Shown: positions 36,520 through 45,466 of the stretch, one piece after another
Numbering within the stretch: position 1 is the stretch's first letter
Layout: the number at the start of each line of letters is the position of its first letter
Assembly: GCF_902150045.1 (NCBI RefSeq)
Contig: NZ_CABFVU010000001.1
Coordinates: 3,038,001 to 3,102,000, forward strand
Source of the DNA: Chitinophaga polysaccharea
GTDB taxonomy: Bacteria > Bacteroidota > Bacteroidia > Chitinophagales > Chitinophagaceae
Direction: 5' to 3'
Length of the DNA stretch: 64,000 nucleotides
Notes under the pieces: generated by a model
What the model saw: the letters and a program-made list of their open reading frames with translations, nothing else
The model's database searches: none
Told to the model about the DNA's origin: nothing
Translations under genes and position numbers: made by a program

Positions 36520-36909
36520 ATGAAGTTAATCAATACGATTTTTATTGTAGATGATGACCCGATTCACCAGCAGATTGCGAAAATCATGATTGAACGTCAG
36601 GCTATCAGTAGTCATATCCGTGTATTTTCAGATGCACAGGATGTACTGGATTTTCTCCGCGAAAATGCAGTAGATGTACAGGCCTTACCGGATCTTATTT
36701 TGCTGGATCTCAATATGCCTGTGATGGATGGCTGGGAGTTCCTGGAAGAATATGCCGTGTTCCAGGATCAGTTACCGAAGCAGATCAGGATTTTTGTACT
36801 GACTTCGTCCATAGATGAAAAAGACAAGGAGCGTGTGAACGCTTACAGCTTTGTTACAGGGTATCTGACGAAGCCGCTGTCAAAAGAAATTATTGCGCAC
36901 CTGTCTTGA
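36520..36909 (+). CDS. CheY-like single-domain response regulator
   Basis: The 129-residue protein is a receiver domain only. The acidic pocket IVDDDP, the phospho-acceptor D63 in LLDLNMPVMDG and the conserved Lys in YLTKPLS are all present. Without an output domain it must act by protein contact or phospho-relay. It is coupled to the PAS kinase upstream and overlaps the 3' end of rpe by 20 nt on the opposite strand. Confidence 0.92.
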   Translation: MKLINTIFIVDDDPIHQQIAKIMIERQAISSHIRVFSDAQDVLDFLRENAVDVQALPDLILLDLNMPVMDGWEFLEEYAVFQDQLPKQIRIFVLTSSIDEKDKERVNAYSFVTGYLTKPLSKEIIAHLS

Positions 36910-37555
36910 GCAAATGAATGGTTTTTGCGGGATCGGCAGCCGAGAAGATAGCGCTGCCGGCTACCAATACGTTGGCGCCTGCCTGGATGAGCTGCCCGGC
37001 GTTATCCGTGCTGATGCCGCCATCCACTTCAATGAGCGCATGTGCATGATTGTCTGTGATCAGCTGGCGCAGCTGCAGGATCTTCTGATAGGTTTGTTCA
37101 ATAAACGTTTGCCCGCCGAACCCGGGGTTCACGCTCATAATCAGCACTACATCTATATCCCTGATCACGTTTTCCAGCAGGCCAACGGGTGTATGGGGGT
37201 TTAATGCAACGCCTGCCTTCATACCCAATCCTTTGATCTGTTGTATATTCCGGTGCAGGTGGATACATGCTTCAAAGTGCACGGTGAGTATATCAGCCCC
37301 CGCTTTTTTGAAATCAGCTGCGTATTTTTCCGGTTCTTCGATCATGAGGTGCACGTCGCATGGTTTCTGTGCCTTTTTCTTTATCTGTGCAATTACGGGC
37401 AGGCCGTAGCTGATATTGGGCACAAAACGCCCATCCATTACGTCGAGATGGAACCAGTCGGCTTCGCTGCGGTTCACCATATCCACTTCTTTTCCCAGTT
37501 CGAGGAAGTTCGCTGCCAGTAAAGATGGCGCCACTAAAACAGGTTGTTGTTCCAA
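36890..37555 (-). CDS. rpe: Ribulose-phosphate 3-epimerase
   Basis: The 221-residue cytoplasmic TIM-barrel enzyme interconverts ribulose 5-phosphate and xylulose 5-phosphate in the pentose phosphate pathway. Family motifs are intact: APSLLAANF, HLDVMDGRFVPN with metal-binding His and Asp, MSVNPGFGGQTF, and EVDGGI. It is the last gene of a minus-strand run from thrA, 35 nt after the TPR lipoprotein gene. Confidence 0.96.
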   Translation of the reverse strand: MEQQPVLVAPSLLAANFLELGKEVDMVNRSEADWFHLDVMDGRFVPNISYGLPVIAQIKKKAQKPCDVHLMIEEPEKYAADFKKAGADILTVHFEACIHLHRNIQQIKGLGMKAGVALNPHTPVGLLENVIRDIDVVLIMSVNPGFGGQTFIEQTYQKILQLRQLITDNHAHALIEVDGGISTDNAGQLIQAGANVLVAGSAIFSAADPAKTIHLLKTGAQ

Positions 37556-37589
37556 ATGCTCTATTTTTGAATGATGTAAATTTAAGTAA

Positions 37590-38600
37590 TTACGGGTTCA
37601 ATCTTTTAAGTGCTGCTTTTGCTTCGCTGAAATCTTTCTTAAAGGAAGCAGCTTTTGTATAATCTTCCACAGCCAGTTTTTTATTACCCAGTTGTTCCTG
37701 CGCGGTAGCGCGGTAATAATATGCCCATGCGTCCGTTGGGGCCGATTTGGCTGCCAGGTTGTAATAGGTATAGGCTGTTTTCCAGTCTTTTTTATTGCTG
37801 TATATTTTTCCCAGTGCGAGGTAGGCGGGCGCAAATCCGGGGTCTGCCACTATACATTTATGATAGGCGCTGAGTGCTGCCGGCTGGTTGCCCAGTTCTT
37901 CCTGGAACTGTGCGGCTTCATATAATGGGTAAGCGTTGGTAGTGTCCAGTTGCCATGCCTGCTGGTAATAATCGAGGGCTGCAGTAGCTTTCCTGGCCCG
38001 GAGCAGGTCGCCCAGTTCCATTACGGCTTCAAATTCGGGCTGGTTCCCGGCGGCCCGGATGGCAGCGGTCAGATGACGTATAGCCGTTGTAGTGTCCTGT
38101 TTGTCTTCCGCCATGCGGGCTTTCAGGTAGTATGCCTTATCGCGGGCATCCGCCGTTTCTGCCAGCACGTTGGCAAGGCTGTCTGCTTCTGTGTATTGTT
38201 TATTTTCCACGAGGGCGGTTGCCAGGCGGTATTGCAGGTACGTATAGCCGGGAGCGGTGGTCAGTGCTTTCCGGAAATTGGCGGCAGCCTTTTGAAAATC
38301 ATTCACGATCAGGGCGGCTTCGCCTGCGCCTGCCCAGTAGTCGGTGTTTCCCGGCATAAGTGAAGCCGCTTTTTCAAAGTCGGTCTGCGCCAGTGCAGGG
38401 TTGGTATTAAACAGCAGCAGTGCGCGGTGGTAGTACAGGTCGGGATGATTGGGAAACCGGGAAATGGAATCCGTTACCGGCCGGATAATATCGCTGTACA
38501 ACGCAGAGTCCGGGCGACTGGCAGCTTGCTGCTGCCGGGTGCCGGCATTGTTACATGCCTGCGCACCCGCAAATAACAGGAGGATAGGTAAATACTTCAT
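37590..38600 (-). CDS. TPR-repeat lipoprotein
   Basis: The 336-residue product has a lipoprotein signal with acceptor C16 (AGAQAC). Almost all the rest is tetratricopeptide repeats (for example DYYQQAWQLDTTNAYPLYEA and AYTYYNLAAKSAPTDAWAYY), a protein-docking solenoid. It starts 24 nt after the thrC stop, so it may be read through from the threonine operon without sharing its function. Role unknown. Confidence 0.85.
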   Translation of the reverse strand: MKYLPILLLFAGAQACNNAGTRQQQAASRPDSALYSDIIRPVTDSISRFPNHPDLYYHRALLLFNTNPALAQTDFEKAASLMPGNTDYWAGAGEAALIVNDFQKAAANFRKALTTAPGYTYLQYRLATALVENKQYTEADSLANVLAETADARDKAYYLKARMAEDKQDTTTAIRHLTAAIRAAGNQPEFEAVMELGDLLRARKATAALDYYQQAWQLDTTNAYPLYEAAQFQEELGNQPAALSAYHKCIVADPGFAPAYLALGKIYSNKKDWKTAYTYYNLAAKSAPTDAWAYYYRATAQEQLGNKKLAVEDYTKAASFKKDFSEAKAALKRLNP

Positions 38601-38624
38601 ACTGGCGCCAAAACTACAGAATCC

Positions 38625-39920
38625 TTATTGCATTAACCAGTTTTTGAAAGCGGGGTAGTCTGCCGCCAGCAGGGTGGCTTGTTTTTCTTTACCGTATAAA
38701 GACATCACTTTTGCGGGTGTATATATTTCTTCCCGTATAGACTTAGGAGCGGTATCTTCAAATTTTACCGGGTGGGCGGTTTCCAGGAAAACGCCTGTCA
38801 GTTCCGGTGAGCGTTCCAGGTAGCGTTGCAGTCCCATGAAGCCCACGGCGCCGTGTGGATCCAGCATATAATGGTTTTCTTTCCATACCTGTTCCATGGT
38901 TTGCGCGGTTTGTTTATCGTTAAAGCTGTAGGCGGTCAGCTTTTCCGAGAGAGAGGGAAGGTTGTTACCGAACAGTTCCAGGATCCGTACAAAGTTGCTG
39001 GGATCTGCCACATCCATGGCATTTGAAAGCGTAGGAAATGCTTTACCCGGTTCATATTTACCGCTTTCCATAAAGCGGGGCACGGTATCGTTGATATTGG
39101 TGGCTGCTACAAAATGCGCCACCGGCAATCCCATGGCAGCAGCCATCATACCTGCGCAGATGTTGCCGAAGTTGCCGCTGGGCACAGAGAACACCAGTTT
39201 CGGATGGGCTGCTTTCATTTGCTTATAGGCCAGGAAATAGTAGAACATCTGGGGCAGCCAGCGGGCCACGTTAATGGAGTTGGCGCTGGTAAGCGGGCGC
39301 CGGGCCTGGAGCTCGCTGTCAAGGAAGGCAGTTTTCACCAGTTGCTGACAGTCGTCGAAAGTACCTTGTATTTCCAGGGCATGGATATTATTGCCGAGCG
39401 TGGTAAGTTGTTTTTCCTGTAGCGTACTTACTTTATTGGAAGGGTAGAGGATCACGACTTCCACACCTGGTACGTTGTAAAATCCACTGGCCACTGCGCC
39501 GCCGGTATCGCCGGAAGTGGCTACCAGCACAGTTACCGGTGTGGTGCTGTTGCGCCGGAAATAACCGAGGCAGCCGGCCATAAAGCGTGCGCCTACATCT
39601 TTGAATGCAAGGGTAGGGCCATGGAATAATTCAAGTGCGTAGGTATGACCGGTTACTTTTTGTACCGGGAAGGGAAAGTGTAAAGTGTCTGTTACTATCT
39701 TCTTTAATGCTTCTTCGGGTATTTCGTCGCCTATGAACGGGCGGATTACTTTTAGTCCGATCTCGTGGTCCGTATATTGGTGCAGGTTAGTGATGAATTC
39801 TTTTTCCAGTACCGGTATCTGTTCCGGGAAGTACAATCCTTTGTCCGGTGCCAATCCCTGTACTACTGCTGTTTCGAAATTTACCTGGTGCTGCTTGTTC
39901 TGTAAGCTGAAATACTGCAT
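38625..39920 (-). CDS. thrC: Threonine synthase
   Basis: The 431-residue PLP enzyme converts O-phosphohomoserine to threonine. The lysine that binds PLP is K107 in PTLAFKDVGARF, and the phosphate-binding SGDTGGAVASGF loop follows. The N-terminal threonine-synthase domain is complete. It lies 21 nt below thrB in the order thrA-thrB-thrC. Confidence 0.96.
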   Translation of the reverse strand: MQYFSLQNKQHQVNFETAVVQGLAPDKGLYFPEQIPVLEKEFITNLHQYTDHEIGLKVIRPFIGDEIPEEALKKIVTDTLHFPFPVQKVTGHTYALELFHGPTLAFKDVGARFMAGCLGYFRRNSTTPVTVLVATSGDTGGAVASGFYNVPGVEVVILYPSNKVSTLQEKQLTTLGNNIHALEIQGTFDDCQQLVKTAFLDSELQARRPLTSANSINVARWLPQMFYYFLAYKQMKAAHPKLVFSVPSGNFGNICAGMMAAAMGLPVAHFVAATNINDTVPRFMESGKYEPGKAFPTLSNAMDVADPSNFVRILELFGNNLPSLSEKLTAYSFNDKQTAQTMEQVWKENHYMLDPHGAVGFMGLQRYLERSPELTGVFLETAHPVKFEDTAPKSIREEIYTPAKVMSLYGKEKQATLLAADYPAFKNWLMQ

Positions 39921-39941
39921 GAATAAAACGTTGTTAATAAG

Positions 39942-40868
39942 TTAGTCAATCACTTTTACACCGGCGGTGTTAATCTGGGAAACGTAGATCTTATAATCCA
40001 CGCCAAGCGGTGCGTAAACGCTATCCATTGTAGCCGCTACTTTGCGGGCATTTTCTTCTCCTTTGCTGAGCATAAAAACAGAGGGACCGGATCCGGATAT
40101 ACCGCCGCCGAGGGCGCCGGCTTCTTTGCATTTCAGTTTCAATTCGTGAAACGCCGGGATGAGGATGGAACGGATAGGTTCCACGATCACATCTTCGAGC
40201 GAGCGGCTGATCAGGTCATAATCATCCTGGTAAAGTGCCGCTACGAGCGCGCCTACGTTGCCCCACTGACGGATGGCATCTGTCATCAGCACCTTTTGTT
40301 TCAGTATTTCGCGCGCGTCGGAGGTTTTTACTTCTATCTGCGGATGTATAACGGTTACCCATAAATGCTCCGGCGTATGCAGGGTGGTGATGTCCAGCGG
40401 GCGATAGCTTCTTACCAGTGTAAAACCGCCGAGGATGGCGGGCGCCACGTTGTCGGCATGAGCGGAACCGCAGGCCAGTCTTTCTCCTTCCATGGCGAAC
40501 CTCACCAGTTGTTTTTTGGTAAACGGCTCTCCCAGCAGGTGGTTTACGCCCACCACTGCGCCGGCGCTGCTGGCGGCACTGGAGCCGATACCGCTGCCGG
40601 GGTGAATATTTTTGAAGATCTCTATTTCTATGCCGGTATCCGGATGATCGTATTTTTGGAGGAGGGCCTGAACGGCAACTCCGGCAACGTTACGGGATGT
40701 TTCCAGCGGGAGGTCTGCACCGTGGATGGCGGTGATGCGAACGCCTGGCTGGCTGCTTTTCCGGAGGATCATTTCATCTCCGGGCGCATTCAGCGCCAAT
40801 CCTATCACATCAAAGCCACAGGCTACATTGGCCACTGTTCCCGGCGCAAATACTTTTATACTGTCCAT
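39942..40868 (-). CDS. thrB: Homoserine kinase
   Basis: The 308-residue GHMP-family kinase phosphorylates homoserine. The ATP-binding motif is seen as HPGSGIGSSAASSAGAVV, with the N-terminal VFAPGTVANVACGFDVIG and the C-terminal GALGGGISGSGPSVF motifs typical of the family. It sits between thrA and thrC in the threonine operon, 65 nt after thrA. Confidence 0.96.
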   Translation of the reverse strand: MDSIKVFAPGTVANVACGFDVIGLALNAPGDEMILRKSSQPGVRITAIHGADLPLETSRNVAGVAVQALLQKYDHPDTGIEIEIFKNIHPGSGIGSSAASSAGAVVGVNHLLGEPFTKKQLVRFAMEGERLACGSAHADNVAPAILGGFTLVRSYRPLDITTLHTPEHLWVTVIHPQIEVKTSDAREILKQKVLMTDAIRQWGNVGALVAALYQDDYDLISRSLEDVIVEPIRSILIPAFHELKLKCKEAGALGGGISGSGPSVFMLSKGEENARKVAATMDSVYAPLGVDYKIYVSQINTAGVKVID

Positions 40869-40933
40869 ATCACCTTTAAGTTAGTTTAATTTAATAATTG
40901 ATTGTCAGGATTGCAACTGAATTCATGGAAAGT

Positions 40934-43378
40934 TTACAGCCTTGCGCTCCGGATGATGTCTGCAAATATGCCGGAAGCGGTAACGTCTGCACCGGCGCCG
41001 GCGCCTTTTACGATCAGTGGCTGATCTTTATACCGGCTGGTGGTATACAGCACGATATTATCCTTGCCTTCCAGTTTAAAGAACGGATGATCGGGAGCTA
41101 CGCTTTGCAGGCCTACAGAAGCTTTACCATCTACATAGCGGGCTACGAACTTCAGGCGTTTTCCTTCTGCATCTGCCGCTTTGCGTAATCCCTGGAAATG
41201 GCTGGCATGCACGTCCAGTTGCTCGTAGAAAGCAGGCACGGATGGTGCATTGAGGCATTCATCGGGGAGGAACGAGTAATTGGTGATTTCGTCCATTTCA
41301 ATGGCAGCGCCGCTTTCACGGGCAAGTATGAGGATCTTTCTCATTACATCTTTGCCACTGAGGTCGATACGCGGATCCGGTTCAGTGTAGCCTTCATCCT
41401 GCGCTGCTTTCACCACTTCGCGGAAACTGGTGCCATTCAGGAAATGGTTGAACACGAAGTTGAGGCTGCCGGATAATACGGCTTCTATGCTGTGTACTTT
41501 GTCGCCGCTGCGGATCAGGTCATTCAGTGTATTGATGACCGGTAGTCCTGCTCCAACATTGGTTTCAAACAGGAAGGAAGCATTGTATTTGCGGGCCAGG
41601 TCTTTCAGTTGTTTATAATAGGCGTAATCCGATGAGCAGGCAATTTTATTGCAGGTCACTACGGAGATGCCATGCTGGAGGAACTCGTGGTAAACCGCTG
41701 CAATGTCGCTGCTGGCGGTATTATCCACGAATACGCTGTTGCGGAGGTTCATGGCTTTGATCTGCTGTACAAAATCAGCGGTGCTGATATGTTTGGCCTG
41801 TTCCAGTTGTTCGCGCCAGGTACGCAGGTTGATACCGGTGTCGCTGATGAGGGTATGGCGGCTGTTGGCCAGCCCGGTTACCCTGATCTGAAGGCCCAGT
41901 TCGTGCTGAAGGTAGTGTTGCTGTTGTTCCAGTTGTTCCAGCAGTTTACTGCCCACGTTGCCGGCGCCGGCGATAAAGAGGTTCACCTGTTTGAGCGGTG
42001 TTTCAAAAAAGGTTTCGTGCATTACATTCAGCGCTTTTTTGATATCGGCTTTGTTGATCACAGCGGAGATATTTTTTTCGGTAGATCCCTGTGCGATAGC
42101 TCTTACGTTAACACCGTTCCTGCCCAGGGTGCCAAAGAGCTTACCGCTGGTGCCGTGATGGTTTTTCATTTTATCACCTACTACGGCCACTATGCAGAGG
42201 TCTTTTTCCACCAGGAGGGGCTCTATGCTTTTTTCACTTATTTCCTGCGAGAACTCACTGTCGACCGCTGTTTTGGCTTTCAGCATATCTGCTTCATGAA
42301 TGCCTACGGTGATAGAGTGCTCAGAAGAACTTTGAGTGATGAGAATAACGTTGATCCGTTCCCGTAGGAGGGATTCGAACAGGCGTTTAGAGAACCCGGG
42401 GATGCCCACCATGCCGCTTCCTTCGAGGGTAAGCAGTGCAATGTTTGGGATACCGGAGATGCCTGTTACCGGGAAGTTGCGGTCGGCACTATCCTGTATA
42501 AGGGTACCATGATCTTCCGGGGCAAAGGTATTTTTGATCCAGATGGGAATGCGTTTGCTCATTACCGGCTGGATGGTGGGGGGATAAATGACTTTAGCGC
42601 CGAAGTGCGATAGCTCCATTGCTTCCACATAGGAGATATGTGAGATGGGAATGGCCTGTGATACGATGCGCGGGTCGGCGGTCATCATGCCGCTTACGTC
42701 TGTCCATATATCGAGTACGGATGCGTTTACCGCAGCGGCAATAATGGCGGCGGTATAGTCGGAACCGCCGCGTCCGAGGGTAGTGGTTTCGCCATCGGGA
42801 GTAGCCGCTACGAAGCCGGGAAATACTACATAGTCGGCGGGCGACTGTGCAAAGAACTGTGTAATATGGTGATTGGTGGCAACAAAGTTAACGGCGGCGT
42901 GGCCGAAGTTGTTATCGGTAACGATCAGTTCGCGACTGTCTTTACAGGAAGCGGAGAACCCCTGCTGTTTTAATTTTTCGGCTACTATCACGCATGACAT
43001 GAGCTCGCCGTAGCTCATTATTTTATCGAGGGTACGGGGGCTCAGTTCCGCCACCTGGAAGATGCCATCGCACAGGTTTTCGAGTGCGTTGAGTTTTTTC
43101 TTCAGCTGGCTTATTTGCCCGCTTTGCGCGGTAATGGGGAATAGCTCGCGGATAGTATCCAGGTGCCGTGCTTCAATTTCCTGGATAACATTTTTATAGT
43201 CTTCGTTGCCTTGTTCTGCCAGTTGTCCGCAGCGTATAAGCTTATCCGTTATTCCGCCGAGTGCAGATACCACGATAGCATATTTACCGGCAGGTTTATA
43301 TTGCTGAAGGATTTTGCAAACCTGTTCTATTGCTTTGGCGCTTCCTACTGAAGTGCCGCCAAATTTTAATACTTGCAT
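40934..43378 (-). CDS. thrA: Bifunctional aspartokinase / homoserine dehydrogenase I
   Basis: The 814-residue enzyme catalyses the first and third steps of threonine synthesis. The N-terminal aspartokinase starts with LKFGGTSVGS (4-13); two ACT-like regulatory domains lie at about 310-460 (ITQSSSEHSITVG, VNVRAIAQGSTEKNISAV). The homoserine dehydrogenase begins near residue 465 with the nucleotide-binding GAGNVGS and ends with a full substrate domain. ACT domains suggest feedback inhibition by threonine, in addition to the attenuator upstream. Confidence 0.96.
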   Translation of the reverse strand: MQVLKFGGTSVGSAKAIEQVCKILQQYKPAGKYAIVVSALGGITDKLIRCGQLAEQGNEDYKNVIQEIEARHLDTIRELFPITAQSGQISQLKKKLNALENLCDGIFQVAELSPRTLDKIMSYGELMSCVIVAEKLKQQGFSASCKDSRELIVTDNNFGHAAVNFVATNHHITQFFAQSPADYVVFPGFVAATPDGETTTLGRGGSDYTAAIIAAAVNASVLDIWTDVSGMMTADPRIVSQAIPISHISYVEAMELSHFGAKVIYPPTIQPVMSKRIPIWIKNTFAPEDHGTLIQDSADRNFPVTGISGIPNIALLTLEGSGMVGIPGFSKRLFESLLRERINVILITQSSSEHSITVGIHEADMLKAKTAVDSEFSQEISEKSIEPLLVEKDLCIVAVVGDKMKNHHGTSGKLFGTLGRNGVNVRAIAQGSTEKNISAVINKADIKKALNVMHETFFETPLKQVNLFIAGAGNVGSKLLEQLEQQQHYLQHELGLQIRVTGLANSRHTLISDTGINLRTWREQLEQAKHISTADFVQQIKAMNLRNSVFVDNTASSDIAAVYHEFLQHGISVVTCNKIACSSDYAYYKQLKDLARKYNASFLFETNVGAGLPVINTLNDLIRSGDKVHSIEAVLSGSLNFVFNHFLNGTSFREVVKAAQDEGYTEPDPRIDLSGKDVMRKILILARESGAAIEMDEITNYSFLPDECLNAPSVPAFYEQLDVHASHFQGLRKAADAEGKRLKFVARYVDGKASVGLQSVAPDHPFFKLEGKDNIVLYTTSRYKDQPLIVKGAGAGADVTASGIFADIIRSARL

Positions 43379-43529
43379 ATGGAGAATTTATACGTAGATA
43401 AGTCCGGGTCCTCCCGGTTATGTACCACCCTTGTGGTCGTTGGATCATATGTGAAAACTAACCCCGCAGTGGGGTTGTAATAGTGGTGGTCGTGGTCGCC
43501 ATAGTGCCCGCTATCTGCCTGGAGGCAGA
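43379..43529 (-). promoter_or_regulatory. thr operon leader with putative attenuator
   Basis: Reading toward thrA (minus strand): a 6-bp hairpin TCTGCC/GGCAGA (43514-43529), then the Thr-rich leader frame (43458-43502), whose end forms AACCCC/GGGGTT followed by AGTTTTC, then ACCAC/GTGGT and CCGGG/CCCGG hairpins before the thrA ATG. ACCACC in the leader codons can also pair with GGTGGT downstream, giving rival structures as in amino-acid attenuators. Which hairpin terminates is not settled from inspection. Confidence 0.65.
43458..43502 (-). CDS. thrL: Threonine operon leader peptide, 14 residues
   Basis: ATG at 43502 and TAG at 43458-43460 encode MATTTTTITTPLRG: seven threonines and one isoleucine in 14 residues. 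It lies 79 nt upstream of thrA on the same strand. The composition parallels the enterobacterial thrL peptide, where ribosome stalling at scarce Thr/Ile codons relieves termination. The last codons form one side of a GC hairpin. The gene name is given by analogy; no homology is implied. Confidence 0.75.
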   Translation of the reverse strand: MATTTTTITTPLRG

Positions 43530-44183
43530 AACAGAAGAGAACTGGTATGTATAAAACGGTATCACTATTGAAATATGACGATTATGTAACAAAAGTCTAT
43601 AATTACGCTGGTAAATAAAAGTGCAGTGGCTATTTTTAGAAATGTTTTAAAATTATGCTTTTTTGTTGATTTTTCTTTGTAATTATAAAGATAATTTAAA
43701 AATATATTCAAAATTGCATGCCTGTATTTGCGATTTTGTGATTAGCTTTATTTTAAATAATAATGATTGAATGACAATATTTTGACTTATTAACTCCGTG
43801 AGCATGTAAAAAAGAGTGAGATTAAAAGGAGGCTTTCCGGTTATTTATCTCCGGAAAAAAGATGCTTTATTATTCCCGCTGATCATCACCCGGTATAAAA
43901 ATGTTTTGGAATCGCAGTTTTTCCTTACCTTAGTCACCTAAACAATTGCCACTTGTCCATTTCACTGAAATATACAAGCAATAGTCAGCTTAACTACTAC
44001 TTCCTCATGGCCACGCTTGCCATGGATTCGACTCTGGCATAACCTTTCCCAACGGCCGCTGCCGGCCATTCTTCATGTGTTATATACCGTAACTTTGTAA
44101 TAGTATTCAGTTGCTATTCCTGCGCATGTGTATTCAAGTTTTCAGCTGCCATCTGCAGGTTGCACTGTATGTAAAAATATAGA
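43503..44183. other. AT-rich intergenic region between thr leader and hmgA
   Basis: About 680 bases without a credible gene on either strand. GACTTTTG on the minus strand near 43590 is a one-mismatch -7 box that could serve the thr operon. A TTTCCGG/CCGGAAA hairpin lies near 43834-43858. The hmgA promoter candidate is at 44090. Confidence 0.45.
44090..44097 (+). promoter_or_regulatory. Candidate -7 box for hmgA-hppD
   Basis: TAACTTTG matches TAnnTTTG. The start would be near 44104, giving a leader of about 155 nt that contains the phased repeats. Confidence 0.45.
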
Positions 44184-44233
44184 TCATACACCGGTACAAG
44201 GAATCATACACCATTCAATTTTAATCATACACC
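44184..44233 (+). repeat. Three 20-bp-phased direct repeats before hmgA
   Basis: ATCATACACC occurs at 44184, 44204 and 44224, exactly 20 bp apart. The first and third are followed by GG. The last copy ends 26 nt before the hmgA ATG. Spacing of about two helical turns suggests cooperative protein binding on one face, or an RNA-level signal if the upstream promoter is correct. Confidence 0.8.
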
Positions 44234-44259
44234 GGAACAATTTTTTCAAACCACCCGTC

Positions 44260-45417
44260 ATGCCACATTATTATAAACTCGGACAGATACCGCATAAGCG
44301 CCATACCCAGTTCCGTAAACCGGACGGCCAGCTGTATTCGGAACAGTTGTTTTCAACGGAAGGCTTTTCTTCCCACTCCAGCCTGTTGTATCACTGTCAC
44401 CCGCCTACGGAGATCGTGAAAGTAGATGAACCTTATTCCGTTGCACCAAAAGTGGCGGAAGAGAAGATGCTGAAGCACCGTAGTTTCCTGGGCTTCAATA
44501 TTAAGCCGGAAGATGATTTTTTGGAAAGCCGCAAAGCCGTGCTGGTAAACAGTGATCTCCATATAGTACTGGCATCTCCCCGTAAAAGTATGGAAGGATA
44601 CTTTTACAAAAATGCCGATGCCGATGAAATGATCTTTGTACATGAAGGCAGCGGCGTGCTGAAAACGCAGTACGGGCAACTGGAGTTCGGCTATGGCGAT
44701 TACCTGGTGATTCCCCGCGGGACTATTTACCAGATCACTTTCAACAGCGATGGCAACCGCCTGTTTATCGTGGAATCGTTTAGCCCTATCCGTTATCCGA
44801 AAAGATACCTGAGCAAATATGGCCAGCTACTGGAAAATTCTCCTTACTGCGAACGGGATATCCGGCAGCCGCAGCAGCTGGAAACCATTGACGAGGAAGG
44901 CGATTTCCTGATCCGCATTAAAAAGAAAGGGGTAATTTATCCGATACATTATAAACACCATCCGTTTGATGTGATAGGATGGGATGGATGCGAATACCCG
45001 TTTGCCTTTTCCATCCACGATTTTGAACCGATCACCGGGCGGGTACATCAGCCGCCACCGGTACACCAGACCTTTGAAGGCAACAACTTTGTGGTATGCT
45101 CTTTTTGCCCCCGCTTGTTTGATTACCACCCCCTGTCTATACCAGCGCCTTATAACCATAGCAACATCGACAGCGATGAGGTGTTATATTATGTAGACGG
45201 CGATTTTATGAGCCGTAAACATGTGGAACGGGGAATGATCACCCTGCATCCCGCGGGTATTCCGCACGGGCCACACCCGGGTGCAGTGGAAAAAAGCATC
45301 GGTGCTAAGGAAACAAAAGAACTGGCTGTGATGGTAGATACTTTTCACCCGCTGCAGATCACGGAAGCTGCACTGGGCATTGAAGACGGCAGCTATGTAA
45401 TGAGCTGGGCAGAATAA
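44260..45417 (+). CDS. hmgA: Homogentisate 1,2-dioxygenase
   Basis: The product is 385 residues from the ATG at 44260 (MPHYYKLGQIPHKRHTQFR). An earlier in-frame ATG would add 44 residues that run through the repeat array and is rejected. This iron enzyme opens the ring of homogentisate in tyrosine breakdown. The cupin metal motifs PPPVHQTFEGNNF (His, Glu) and PAGIPHGPHPG (His) are intact. It is followed after 49 nt by hppD, which makes its substrate. Confidence 0.94.
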   Translation: MPHYYKLGQIPHKRHTQFRKPDGQLYSEQLFSTEGFSSHSSLLYHCHPPTEIVKVDEPYSVAPKVAEEKMLKHRSFLGFNIKPEDDFLESRKAVLVNSDLHIVLASPRKSMEGYFYKNADADEMIFVHEGSGVLKTQYGQLEFGYGDYLVIPRGTIYQITFNSDGNRLFIVESFSPIRYPKRYLSKYGQLLENSPYCERDIRQPQQLETIDEEGDFLIRIKKKGVIYPIHYKHHPFDVIGWDGCEYPFAFSIHDFEPITGRVHQPPPVHQTFEGNNFVVCSFCPRLFDYHPLSIPAPYNHSNIDSDEVLYYVDGDFMSRKHVERGMITLHPAGIPHGPHPGAVEKSIGAKETKELAVMVDTFHPLQITEAALGIEDGSYVMSWAE

Positions 45418-45466
45418 CGATTAAACAAAAACCAACCAACTTATAAAACCAAAACAATTGAATGTT

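Noticed and set aside
43834-43858. Terminator candidate TTTCCGG/CCGGAAA
   Set aside because: The U-tract is on the wrong side for both strands.
44128-44259. Upstream start for hmgA
   Set aside because: It would translate the phased repeats; the family N-terminus begins at 44260.
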